Part shown: positions 21,691-28,783 of the stretch, piece after piece | Position numbering within the stretch: position 1 is the first letter of the stretch | Layout: every line of letters begins with the position of its first letter | Virus record (IMG/VR): IMGVR_UViG_3300029893_000503 | Span: 1,419 to 41,509 of that record | DNA length: 40,091 bases | Direction: 5' to 3' (one strand) | From: a virus | Notes under the pieces: generated by a model | What the model was told of the DNA's origin: nothing | The model's input: only the letters and a program-made list of their open reading frames with translations | Database searches by the model: none | Program-made: the position numbers and the translations under genes

Positions 21691-23174
21691 TGAGCTGGTT
21701 CGGAAAACTTCGACGCGGCCTGTTCGGCGGTACGTCACCCACCTATGACGGTATCGGCGGCGGTCGACGTGCGATCGCCTGGCAAGTCGGCAACCCTGGT
21801 GCGGTCGCCGCTCTGGCCTTCACACAGAATGAACTCCGAGCCAAGAGCCGTGATCTGGTCCGGCGCAACGCATGGGCTGCCGCCGGTGTGGAGGCCTTCG
21901 TCGCCAACGCGATCGGCACCGGCATCAAGCCGCAGTCGATGCTTGCGGACAACGCGCTGCGCGAATCCATTCACGCCCTCTGGTGGGACTGGTGCAGCGA
22001 TGCGGACGCGGCTGGCGTGACCGACTTCTACGGTCTGCAGGCACTTGCCTGCCGGGCCATGCTGGAAGGCGGAGAAGTCTTGGTGCGACTGCGCTATCGC
22101 CGACCCGAAGATGGTCTGGCAGTCGGCCTGCAACTTCAGGTGCTGGAACCCGAGCATCTGCCCACGACGATGAATCTTGAGCTTCCGTCCGGCAACGTGG
22201 TGCGGGCTGGCATCGAGTTCGATCGTCTCGGGCGTCGCGTCGCCTACCACCTGTATCGCTCGCATCCCGGCGACGGGACGCTGGCGCCGATGTCGGGCAC
22301 CGGCGGCATGGATACCGTGCGCGTGCCAGCTTCCGAGATCATCCACCTGTTCCGTCCGCTTCGCCCTGGCCAGATCCGGGGCGAGCCCTGGTTGGCGCGG
22401 GCACTGGTCAAGCTCAATGAGCTGGATCAGTACGACGACGCCGAACTGGTTCGCAAGAAGACGGCAGCAATGTTCGCTGGCTTCATCACCCGCCTGGCGC
22501 CCGAGGACAACCTCATGGGCGAAGGGCTGGCGGATGCCAACGGCGTGTCCCTCGCCGGACTGGAACCCGGGACCATGCAGCTCCTGGAGCCTGGAGAGGA
22601 CGTCAAGTTCAGCCAGCCGGCAGACGTCGGGGCCAGCTACGCCGAGTTCCTGCGCATGCAGTTCCGGGCGGTAGCGGCCGCAATGGGCATCACCTACGAG
22701 ATGCTGACCGGGGATCTCACGCAGGTGAATTACTCCTCGATCCGGGCCGGCCTGCTGGAGTTTCGCCGCCGCTGTGAAGCCATCCAGCATGGCGTGATCG
22801 TTCATCAGCTCTGCCGACCGATCTGGCGGGCATGGATGGAACAAGCCGCGCTCGAAGGCGCACTCGATCTGCCCGGCTTCAGCGATCACAAACGGGACTA
22901 CCTCGCCGTGAAGTGGATTCCGCAGGGCTGGCAGTGGGTCGACCCGAAGAAGGAGTTCGACGCGATGCTCACTGCGATTCGCGCCGGACTGCTTTCACGC
23001 TCCGAAGCCATTTCGGCCTTCGGCTACGACGCCGAAGACATCGACCGCGAGATCGCGGCCGACAACCAACGAGCCGACGAGCTCGGCTTGGTTTTCGATT
23101 CCGACCCGCGCCACGACAAAGCGCCCATCGCAACGGCCACCCCGTCTGCAGCGCAAGAACCCCAGGACAACTGA
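21690..23174 (+). CDS. Portal protein (lambda gpB family)
   Basis: 494 residues from ATG 21690. Typical family stretches: ARSRDLVRRNAWAAAGVEAFVANAIGTGI, EGGEVLVRLRYR, HLFRPLRPGQIRGEPWLARAL, DVGASYAEFLRMQFRAVAAAMGITYEMLTGDLTQVNYSSIRAGLLEFRR. It forms the dodecameric ring at the head vertex through which DNA passes. The length is close to gpB. The protease/scaffold gene starts one base after the stop codon. Confidence 0.95.
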   Translation: MSWFGKLRRGLFGGTSPTYDGIGGGRRAIAWQVGNPGAVAALAFTQNELRAKSRDLVRRNAWAAAGVEAFVANAIGTGIKPQSMLADNALRESIHALWWDWCSDADAAGVTDFYGLQALACRAMLEGGEVLVRLRYRRPEDGLAVGLQLQVLEPEHLPTTMNLELPSGNVVRAGIEFDRLGRRVAYHLYRSHPGDGTLAPMSGTGGMDTVRVPASEIIHLFRPLRPGQIRGEPWLARALVKLNELDQYDDAELVRKKTAAMFAGFITRLAPEDNLMGEGLADANGVSLAGLEPGTMQLLEPGEDVKFSQPADVGASYAEFLRMQFRAVAAAMGITYEMLTGDLTQVNYSSIRAGLLEFRRRCEAIQHGVIVHQLCRPIWRAWMEQAALEGALDLPGFSDHKRDYLAVKWIPQGWQWVDPKKEFDAMLTAIRAGLLSRSEAISAFGYDAEDIDREIAADNQRADELGLVFDSDPRHDKAPIATATPSAAQEPQDN

Positions 23175-23175
23175 T

Positions 23176-24495
23176 ATGCAGCTTGTACACCTGGCGTCCC
23201 GTCTCTACGGGACGCCGCTCCTCATTGCGCGCTCGAAACTGGATGTGATCCTGTCCGTACTCGGCCCGCGCATCGGACTGCCGGACATCGATGCCGCCGT
23301 CCCGCTTCCCGCCCCAAAGGCCAGCGCCTCGGCTGGGCAGCTCGGTATCGCGATCATCCCAGTACACGGCACCCTGGTGCGACGGGCAATGGGGCTGGAG
23401 GCGGCTTCCGGCCTGACCTCCTATGGCGAGATCGCTGCACGGCTCGACGCGGCACTCGCGGACCCACAGGTCAACGGCATCCTGCTCGACCTCGACTCCC
23501 CCGGCGGCGAGGCCGGTGGCGTGTTCGAGCTGGCCGAACGGATTCGCGCCGTCAACGACATCAAGCCGGTCTGGGCGCATGCCAACGACTCAGCGTACTC
23601 GGCGGCTTACGCCATCGCGGCCGCTGCATCGCGCCTGACCCTGTCCCAAACCGCTGGGGTTGGCTCCATCGGTGTCATTGCCCTGCACGTCGACCAGTCC
23701 GTCAAGGATGCCAAGGACGGGGTTGCCTACACGGCGATCTACGCCGGTCACCACAAGAACGACTTCTCTCCCCATGCACCGCTGTCGCCACAAGCGGCCA
23801 CCACCCTGCAGTCGGAGGTTGATCGGCTGTACGGGATCTTCGTCGACCAAGTCGCGCGGATGCGCGGTCTGGACAGCGATGCCGTGCAGGCGACGGAAGC
23901 AGGCTTGATCTTCGGGGATGCGGCGGTCGCCACAGGACTGGCCGACGCCGTGATGAGTTTCGACCAGGTCTTGGTCGAGTTCTCCAACGCGCTGGATGCC
24001 CAACGCCGACTGGCGACACCCAGTGCCAATACCGCGAAGCGCCGCCCACAAGCCCGCGCCTCGCCCGTGGCACTGAACGCCAACCATCAGATTCCCAGCC
24101 ATCAACACTCTCATTTGGAGCAGACCATGACCGATCAAGAACAGCAGTCCCCTCTGGACGACCCCGATACGGAGATCACGCCAGACCCGGCAGATACACC
24201 AGCGCAAGAGCCCGCAGCACCGCCCTTGGCCGCATTGATCACCGGTGCGACCACCAACGGCCGTATCGAGGCACAAGCCATTGCCGAGGTCTGCCTGATC
24301 GCCGGTACACCGCAGCGCACGGCGGAGTTCCTTGCCTCCGGGATGACCGAGGCTCAGGTCCGCCGCGCACTGCTCGAGGCTCGCGCCGAACAACCTGAGA
24401 TTGCCTCGCGCATCACCGCCGATGCGGGAACCACCATGCGACCGGAGAGCAGCCCGGTCGTTGCCGCCGTCAAAAAACTCGCCACGAAGGAGTAA
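23176..24495 (+). CDS. S49 prohead protease with C-terminal scaffold region (gpC-like)
   Basis: 439 residues from ATG 23176. The SppA/ClpP-fold domain has the DSPGGEAGGVFELAERI strand-helix, the probable nucleophile Ser142 in YSAAYAIA and the probable general-base Lys194 in GHHKNDFSP. After about residue 290 the sequence turns polar and Pro-rich, then helical, as in lambda gpC, whose 3' third also encodes the Nu3 scaffold. An in-frame ATG at 24127 with TGGAG 6 bases upstream supports the same nested arrangement. It matures the prohead by cleaving scaffold and itself. Confidence 0.93.
   Translation: MQLVHLASRLYGTPLLIARSKLDVILSVLGPRIGLPDIDAAVPLPAPKASASAGQLGIAIIPVHGTLVRRAMGLEAASGLTSYGEIAARLDAALADPQVNGILLDLDSPGGEAGGVFELAERIRAVNDIKPVWAHANDSAYSAAYAIAAAASRLTLSQTAGVGSIGVIALHVDQSVKDAKDGVAYTAIYAGHHKNDFSPHAPLSPQAATTLQSEVDRLYGIFVDQVARMRGLDSDAVQATEAGLIFGDAAVATGLADAVMSFDQVLVEFSNALDAQRRLATPSANTAKRRPQARASPVALNANHQIPSHQHSHLEQTMTDQEQQSPLDDPDTEITPDPADTPAQEPAAPPLAALITGATTNGRIEAQAIAEVCLIAGTPQRTAEFLASGMTEAQVRRALLEARAEQPEIASRITADAGTTMRPESSPVVAAVKKLATKE
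24127..24495 (+). CDS. Nested scaffold protein (Nu3-like), in frame within the protease gene
   Basis: A 122-residue product starting MTDQEQQSPLDDPDTEI. It is highly acidic and Pro-rich for 50 residues, then helical (GRIEAQAIAEVCLIAG, TEAQVRRALLEARAEQ). The TGGAG motif, 6-base spacing and conserved gene order (protease, D, E downstream) support independent initiation. Known from lambda: the overlapping scaffold shares the protease C-terminus. Proof would need protein data. Confidence 0.65.
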   Translation: MTDQEQQSPLDDPDTEITPDPADTPAQEPAAPPLAALITGATTNGRIEAQAIAEVCLIAGTPQRTAEFLASGMTEAQVRRALLEARAEQPEIASRITADAGTTMRPESSPVVAAVKKLATKE

Positions 24496-24498
24496 GCC

Positions 24499-24876
24499 AT
24501 GCCTGCCATTTCGGAAACCAACAACCTCGGTGATCTCCTCAAGTACGAGGCGCCGAATCTTTATTCACGCTACCTGACCACGGTCGCTGCCGGCCAGAAC
24601 CTGGTGCTCGGCACCATCGTCGGCCGCGACAGCACGACCGGCAAGCTGAAAGCACTCGACCCGGCTGCCACCGACGGCACAGAGAACGCAGTTGGCGTGC
24701 TCGCCGCCGATGTGGACGCGACCCTGATCGACCGCGAGGACGCGCTGCTGATCACCCGCCACGCCATCGTCGCCAGCCATGCCTTGGTGTGGCCGGTCGC
24801 CATCACCCCCACCGAGAAGACCACCGCGATCGCTCAGCTCGAAGCGCGTGGTGTCCTCGTCCGAATCGCTGCCTGA
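24499..24876 (+). CDS. Head decoration protein (lambda gpD-like)
   Basis: 125 residues from ATG 24499, with AAGGAG 7 bases upstream. LGDLLKYEAPNLYSRYLTTVAAGQNLVLGTIVGRDS ... GVLAADVDATLIDREDALLITRHAIVAS is the family pattern. gpD trimers bind the outside of the expanded capsid and stabilise it against DNA pressure. Order protease-D-E is exactly lambda's. Confidence 0.93.
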   Translation: MPAISETNNLGDLLKYEAPNLYSRYLTTVAAGQNLVLGTIVGRDSTTGKLKALDPAATDGTENAVGVLAADVDATLIDREDALLITRHAIVASHALVWPVAITPTEKTTAIAQLEARGVLVRIAA

Positions 24877-24891
24877 TCTAGGAGACACACC

Positions 24892-25893
24892 ATGCAGAAC
24901 CCCTTTACCAATCCCGCGTTCTCGATGGCAGCGCTCACGGCGGCCATCAACATTCTTCCCAACCGCTACGGCCGCATCGAGGACCTGGGCCTGATGCCGG
25001 CCAAGCCGGTGCGCCAGCGGCAGGTCATCGTCGAGGAGATGAACGGCGTGTTGAACCTGCTACCCACGCTGCCGCCGGGCGCGCCGGGCACGGTCGGTGT
25101 ACGAGGAAAGCGAACCCTGCGCTCGTTCGTGATCCCGCACATCCCGCACGACGATGTCGTCCTGCCCGAGGAAGTTCAGGGCATCCGCGCCTTTGGCTCG
25201 GAGACCGAAACGGAAGCCGTCGCAGGCGTCATCGCACGCCACCTGGAGACCATGCGCAACAAGCATGCGATCACGCTGGAACACCTGCGCATGGGTGCGC
25301 TCAAGGGTGTCATTCTCGATGCCGACGGCTCTGTGCTGTACGACCTGTTCGACGAGTTCGACATCACGCCGCAGACCATCGCTTTTGACCTCGGCAACGC
25401 CGGCACCAATGTGAAGTCGAAATGCCTCGCGACCCTGGCCGCGATCGAGGACAACCTCAAGGGCGAGTTCATGAGCGGCGTGCACTGCCTGTGCTCGCCC
25501 GAGTTCTTCACCGCGCTGACCGGTCATGCCAAGGTCGAGAAGGCCTTCGAAAACTGGCAGCAGGGCGCGATCCTGATCAACGACGTGCGCCGTGGCTTCA
25601 CCTACGCCGGCATCACCTTCGAGGAGTATCGCGGACAGGCGACCGATCCGTCTGGCACCACCCGTCGCTTCATCGCGGCTGGCGAGGCGCATGCCTTCCC
25701 TCTGGGCACGGTGGATACCTTTGGCACTTACTTCGCGCCGGCCGACTTCAACGAGACGGTCAACACCATCGGGCAGACGCTCTATGCCAAGCAGGAGCCG
25801 CGCAAGTTCGATCGGGGTACCGATCTGCATACCCAGTCCAACCCGCTACCCATGTGCCACCGTCCCGGTGTGCTCGTGAAGCTGACGGTGTGA
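24892..25893 (+). CDS. Major capsid protein (lambda gpE family)
   Basis: 333 residues from ATG 24892, with AGGAGA 8 bases upstream. Opening NPFTNPAFSMAALTAAINILPNRYGRIEDLGLM, then RTLRSFVIPHIPHDDVVLPEEVQGIRAFG and the C-terminal SNPLPMCHRPGVLVKLTV, are characteristic of the gpE-type HK97-fold shell protein. It builds the icosahedral head with gpD. The length is normal. Confidence 0.95.
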   Translation: MQNPFTNPAFSMAALTAAINILPNRYGRIEDLGLMPAKPVRQRQVIVEEMNGVLNLLPTLPPGAPGTVGVRGKRTLRSFVIPHIPHDDVVLPEEVQGIRAFGSETETEAVAGVIARHLETMRNKHAITLEHLRMGALKGVILDADGSVLYDLFDEFDITPQTIAFDLGNAGTNVKSKCLATLAAIEDNLKGEFMSGVHCLCSPEFFTALTGHAKVEKAFENWQQGAILINDVRRGFTYAGITFEEYRGQATDPSGTTRRFIAAGEAHAFPLGTVDTFGTYFAPADFNETVNTIGQTLYAKQEPRKFDRGTDLHTQSNPLPMCHRPGVLVKLTV

Positions 25894-26177
25894 TGCTGCG
25901 CATCGAGGATTTCTACGACGCCGCTGCACGATCTGGCTTGCTGGTGGATGCGGAAGTCGATGGTCAAACCGTCGCTGTCGACTTCCGCTCGCCAGACGAA
26001 ACCGTACTCGATGGGCTCGCCCTGTCCACCGACTACACCATGCATTTTCCAGCCTCGGCGTTGCCGAGCCTGGCAGCAGGCGACACCGTCGCCATCGGTG
26101 GCAGCGATTACCGCGTCCGCGATATCCGCAGCATCGGCGACGGCAGCGAAAAGCGCGCTTCACTTTCTCGACTCTGA
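25893..26177 (+). CDS. Head-tail connector (stopper-like, gpFII-type)
   Basis: 94 residues; ATG 25893 overlaps the capsid stop (TGATG). The small beta-rich sequence (VDFRSPDETVLDGLALSTDYTMHFPASALPSLAAGDTVAIGGSDYRVRDIRSIGDGSEKRASL) and the place directly after the capsid gene match the phage head-closure/stopper group. It is inferred to sit between the gpW ring and the tail terminator. Confidence 0.78.
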   Translation: MLRIEDFYDAAARSGLLVDAEVDGQTVAVDFRSPDETVLDGLALSTDYTMHFPASALPSLAAGDTVAIGGSDYRVRDIRSIGDGSEKRASLSRL

Positions 26178-26189
26178 GGACTCCCGTTC

Positions 26190-26615
26190 ATGAACTCCAT
26201 CCGCGAGCGCATCTTGCGGGAGGTCGTCGCACGTCTGATTTCTGCGGTGGCGCCTGTCCCGGTTCTACGGTTTCCGACCGTGCCGGTGACGCGAGAGGCC
26301 AGCCCCGCACTGCTGGTATTTGCCGAAGGCGACAGCATCACGGCGCATGCCAACAACCTCGTCGACCGATTGCTGATGGTCCGTTTGGTAGCCGTGGCCC
26401 GTGGGGACGATGCCTTCGACCAAGCCGATCTGGCGGTGGTCGCTGCCCACACAGCGCTGATGAGCGACACCAATCTCGGTGGCCTTGCTTTGGCCGTCCG
26501 CGAAGTCGATTGCGAGTGGGACCCGGAGGACGCTGACGCCGGAGCCGTGGCGTTGCCATCCCGCTACGAGATCCGCTACCGCACCCACGCAATTGATCTG
26601 ACCCGAACTGGATAA
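26190..26615 (+). CDS. Tail terminator / minor tail protein U-like
   Basis: 141 residues from ATG 26190. SIRERILREVVARLISAVAP at the start, VDRLLMVRLVAVARGDDAFDQADLAVVAAHTALM in the middle and ALPSRYEIRYRTHAIDLTRT at the end follow the alpha/beta pattern of tail-completion proteins that cap the tail tube. Position between the stopper and tube genes agrees. No other domain is visible. Confidence 0.78.
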   Translation: MNSIRERILREVVARLISAVAPVPVLRFPTVPVTREASPALLVFAEGDSITAHANNLVDRLLMVRLVAVARGDDAFDQADLAVVAAHTALMSDTNLGGLALAVREVDCEWDPEDADAGAVALPSRYEIRYRTHAIDLTRTG

Positions 26616-26622
26616 CCCAACG

Positions 26623-26802
26623 ATGAACATCGAACTACTGAAACCCCATACCCATGCCGGCACCAGCTTGGCGTCTGGTGATGTGCTGGACATCGACGAA
26701 GCCACGGGACGTTGGCTGATCGGCGCTGGCGTCGCCAAAGCCGCTGATGGACTCCAAGAGTCGACCGGCAAATCGCAACCCATCACACGCAAGGGAGACT
26801 GA
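26623..26802 (+). CDS. Small tail-region protein, 59 residues (DUF7210-like)
   Basis: ATG 26623 to TGA 26802, lying exactly between the terminator-like gene and the tail-tube gene (next ATG at 26805). ELLKPHTHAGTSLASGDVLDIDEATGRWLIGAGVAKAA is the pattern I recall for DUF7210, short proteins found in phage structural operons. Role unknown, possibly an assembly factor. The ribosome site is weak, but packing is tight on both sides and the sequence pattern is convincing. Confidence 0.72.
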   Translation: MNIELLKPHTHAGTSLASGDVLDIDEATGRWLIGAGVAKAADGLQESTGKSQPITRKGD

Positions 26803-26804
26803 CC

Positions 26805-27557
26805 ATGCCTTACTTTTCTGGACAGGGGCGCGTTTACATCGGCGCCCGCGACATCACCGGCAAGCCCCAGGGCTTGAACTACGTGGGCAATGTGCCCGAG
26901 CTCAAGGTCTCTCTCTCGGTGGAGACCCTGGAGCACCAGGAGTCCACCAGTGGCCAGCGTCTGACCGACCTGCAGCTGATCAAGACCAAGAAGGGCGAGT
27001 TCGCCTGCACGCTGGAAGAGCTGATCGCGGTCAACCTGGGTTTGGCGTTGTACGGCACGACCACCGACCAGGTCAGCGGCACGGTCACCGCCGAAGCGCT
27101 GCCCAATCCCGTCACCCTGGGCAGCCTCTACCTGCTGGCCAAGCAGAATGTGTCGACGGTCGTAGTCAAGGATTCCACGGCCACGCCCAAGACACTGCCG
27201 GCAGCTCAGTACACCCTCAATGCCAAGCACGGTTCGCTGGCGATCAACGACAAGACTACCGGCGGGCCCTACGTCGAGCCATTCAAGGTCGACTACGCCT
27301 ACGGCGCAGCACAGAGCACGGCGATGTTCACCCAGCCGCTGCCAGAGCGTTGGGTGCGCTTCGAGGGTCTGAACACGGCGGATGGCAACCGCGAAGTCGT
27401 GATCGATCTCTACCGCGTGGCGATCAATCCGGCCAAGGAGCTCTCGGTCATCACCGACGAGCTGCTCAAGTTCGAGCTGTCGGGCCAGGTACTGGCCGAC
27501 ACGCTGAAACCCGCGACCGGTGACCTGGGCCAGTTCGGCCGCATCGTGCTGCTGTGA
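26805..27557 (+). CDS. Major tail tube protein
   Basis: 250 residues from ATG 26805, with AGGGAG 6 bases upstream. QGRVYIGARDITGKPQGLNYVGNVPELKVSLSVETLEHQESTSGQRLTDLQLIKTKKGEFACTLEEL is typical of siphovirus tube subunits, and the C-terminal VDLYRV-type segment with DGNREVVIDLYRVAINPAKELSVITDELLKFELSGQVL completes the fold. Hexamer rings of this protein stack around the tape measure protein. Confidence 0.9.
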   Translation: MPYFSGQGRVYIGARDITGKPQGLNYVGNVPELKVSLSVETLEHQESTSGQRLTDLQLIKTKKGEFACTLEELIAVNLGLALYGTTTDQVSGTVTAEALPNPVTLGSLYLLAKQNVSTVVVKDSTATPKTLPAAQYTLNAKHGSLAINDKTTGGPYVEPFKVDYAYGAAQSTAMFTQPLPERWVRFEGLNTADGNREVVIDLYRVAINPAKELSVITDELLKFELSGQVLADTLKPATGDLGQFGRIVLL

Positions 27558-27565
27558 GGTGAGTG

Positions 27566-27964
27566 ATGAGCGACTTCGATGCATTTCCTCCCACCCCGCA
27601 ATCCATGGAGATAGCGGGCGTCGAATTGGCGATCACACCGATCCGCGTCGGCGAAATCCCGGCGCTGCTCGCTGCGGTTCGACCCTTCGCTCACCGACTG
27701 GTCGACGGCGAGCCGGACTGGCTCGAGCTGCTGGCCGACCACGGCGAAGCGCTGATTACGGCAATCGCCGTGGCCTCGCGCCAGCCCCAGGACTGGGTCG
27801 CGGCATTGGAGGTGGACGATGCCATACGTCTGGCCACCACCTTGTTCGAGGTGAATGCGGATTTTTTCGTGCAGCGGGTGGTGCCGACGATCCAGCACGC
27901 CGCCGCCCGGATCAACGCGCAAATGAGCGGTCCCTTGGCTGGGCTCACGCCATCCACCGTTTGA
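27566..27964 (+). CDS. Tail assembly chaperone (gpG-like)
   Basis: 132 residues from ATG 27566 (GTG 27563 is possible). The place between tube and tape measure, an acidic N-terminus (SDFDAFPPTPQSMEIAGVELAITPIRVGEIPALLAAVRP) and helical remainder match the phage tail chaperone group. The sequence T TTT TTC at 27862-27868 lies in the correct phase for a -1 ribosomal slip into the next frame, as with lambda G/GT. Without the slip translation stops at 27964. Confidence 0.8.
   Translation: MSDFDAFPPTPQSMEIAGVELAITPIRVGEIPALLAAVRPFAHRLVDGEPDWLELLADHGEALITAIAVASRQPQDWVAALEVDDAIRLATTLFEVNADFFVQRVVPTIQHAAARINAQMSGPLAGLTPSTV
27862..27868 (+). other. -1 frameshift slippery heptamer TTTTTTC
   Basis: In the chaperone frame the codons are GAT TTT TTC, so T TTT TTC fits the X XXY YYZ rule exactly. 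After a -1 slip the reading continues CGT GCA GCG and stays open to 28152. No stop lies in the -1 frame between the heptamer and the downstream conserved helix. Confidence 0.7.
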
Positions 27965-28152
27965 TCCACGCCGGACACCGACTGCCGGATGTCCTGGACT
28001 ACACGCTGGCACAGCTGACTGCGTTCCTCGATGCGGAAACACAACGGGATCGCGAGCACGCGAGCCTGCTTCTGGGCCTGACCGCTGTGGCCTGCCAGGG
28101 CGACAAGCGATCCATCGAACGATTGCAGCGGGAGTTGGACCGTGCGGATTGA
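27868..28152 (+). CDS. Frameshift extension of the chaperone (gpT-like part)
   Basis: Read as a fusion the product is about 195 residues: 101 from the first frame and 94 from this one. The added part includes WAHAIHRLIHAGHRLPDVLDYTLAQLTAFLDAETQRDRE, the helix pair typical of the second half of tail chaperones. A separate start at TTG 27961, overlapping the first frame's TGA, is the alternative, but it would cut the conserved WAHAIHRL segment. The end overlaps the next gene's GTG by 11 bases. Confidence 0.65.
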   Translation, partial: RAAGGADDPARRRPDQRANERSLGWAHAIHRLIHAGHRLPDVLDYTLAQLTAFLDAETQRDREHASLLLGLTAVACQGDKRSIERLQRELDRAD

Positions 28153-28783
28153 TCTGACGACTGCCGGGCTGTTCGATGCCCGGCAATTCAATGCCTGGTC
28201 CACCGAGCGTCGCGATGCCATTCGCGCGGCGCTGAAGCGCGGCATGCAATCGGGTGGGCGCGAAGTACGCGACGCAGCGCGCACACAGATGCGCGGCGCC
28301 TTCAACGTCAAGCGCAACAGCTTCGTCTCCTCGATGCAGGCCAAGGTGCTGGACAAGAAGACCGATCGTCTGCCGGCCTTGCTGATCGGCAGCAAGATCC
28401 CTTGGCTCGGGCTGCATGAAAAAGGCGGAACGGTCTCCGGCAATCTGCTGATCCCTCTGCTTCCGGGCCGAATCGGACCAAAACGGTTCAAGGCCGTCAT
28501 CGATGGTCTGCTGCGATCAGGCAATGCCTTTTTCGTCGAGAAGAACGGCAAGGTCATCTTGATGGCCGAGAACATCCGTGAAAACGCGTCCCAACTCAAC
28601 CGCTTCAAGCGGGCCGAGCGTGGGCGCACCGGAGCCAAACAGATCAAACGCGGCCAGGAGATCCCGATCGCCGTGCTGGTCAAGTCCGTTTCCCTCAAGC
28701 GGCGACTGGACCTGACCGGTGCCGTGCAGCGCTCCCTGCCGCGTTTGGCAAGCGCAATCCAAAAAGAACTGACGAAATCCTGA
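28142..28783 (+). CDS. Minor tail protein (DUF6441-like)
   Basis: 213 residues from GTG 28142, overlapping the chaperone extension. LKRGMQSGGREVRDAARTQMRGAFNVKRNSFVSSM ... IGSKIPWLGLHEKGG and a basic C-terminus (SLKRRLDLTGAVQRSLPRLASAIQKEL) follow the pattern I recall for DUF6441 proteins, found directly before tape measure genes. Probably a tail-assembly or tail-tip component. The stop overlaps the tape measure ATG. Confidence 0.72.
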   Translation: MRIDLTTAGLFDARQFNAWSTERRDAIRAALKRGMQSGGREVRDAARTQMRGAFNVKRNSFVSSMQAKVLDKKTDRLPALLIGSKIPWLGLHEKGGTVSGNLLIPLLPGRIGPKRFKAVIDGLLRSGNAFFVEKNGKVILMAENIRENASQLNRFKRAERGRTGAKQIKRGQEIPIAVLVKSVSLKRRLDLTGAVQRSLPRLASAIQKELTKS

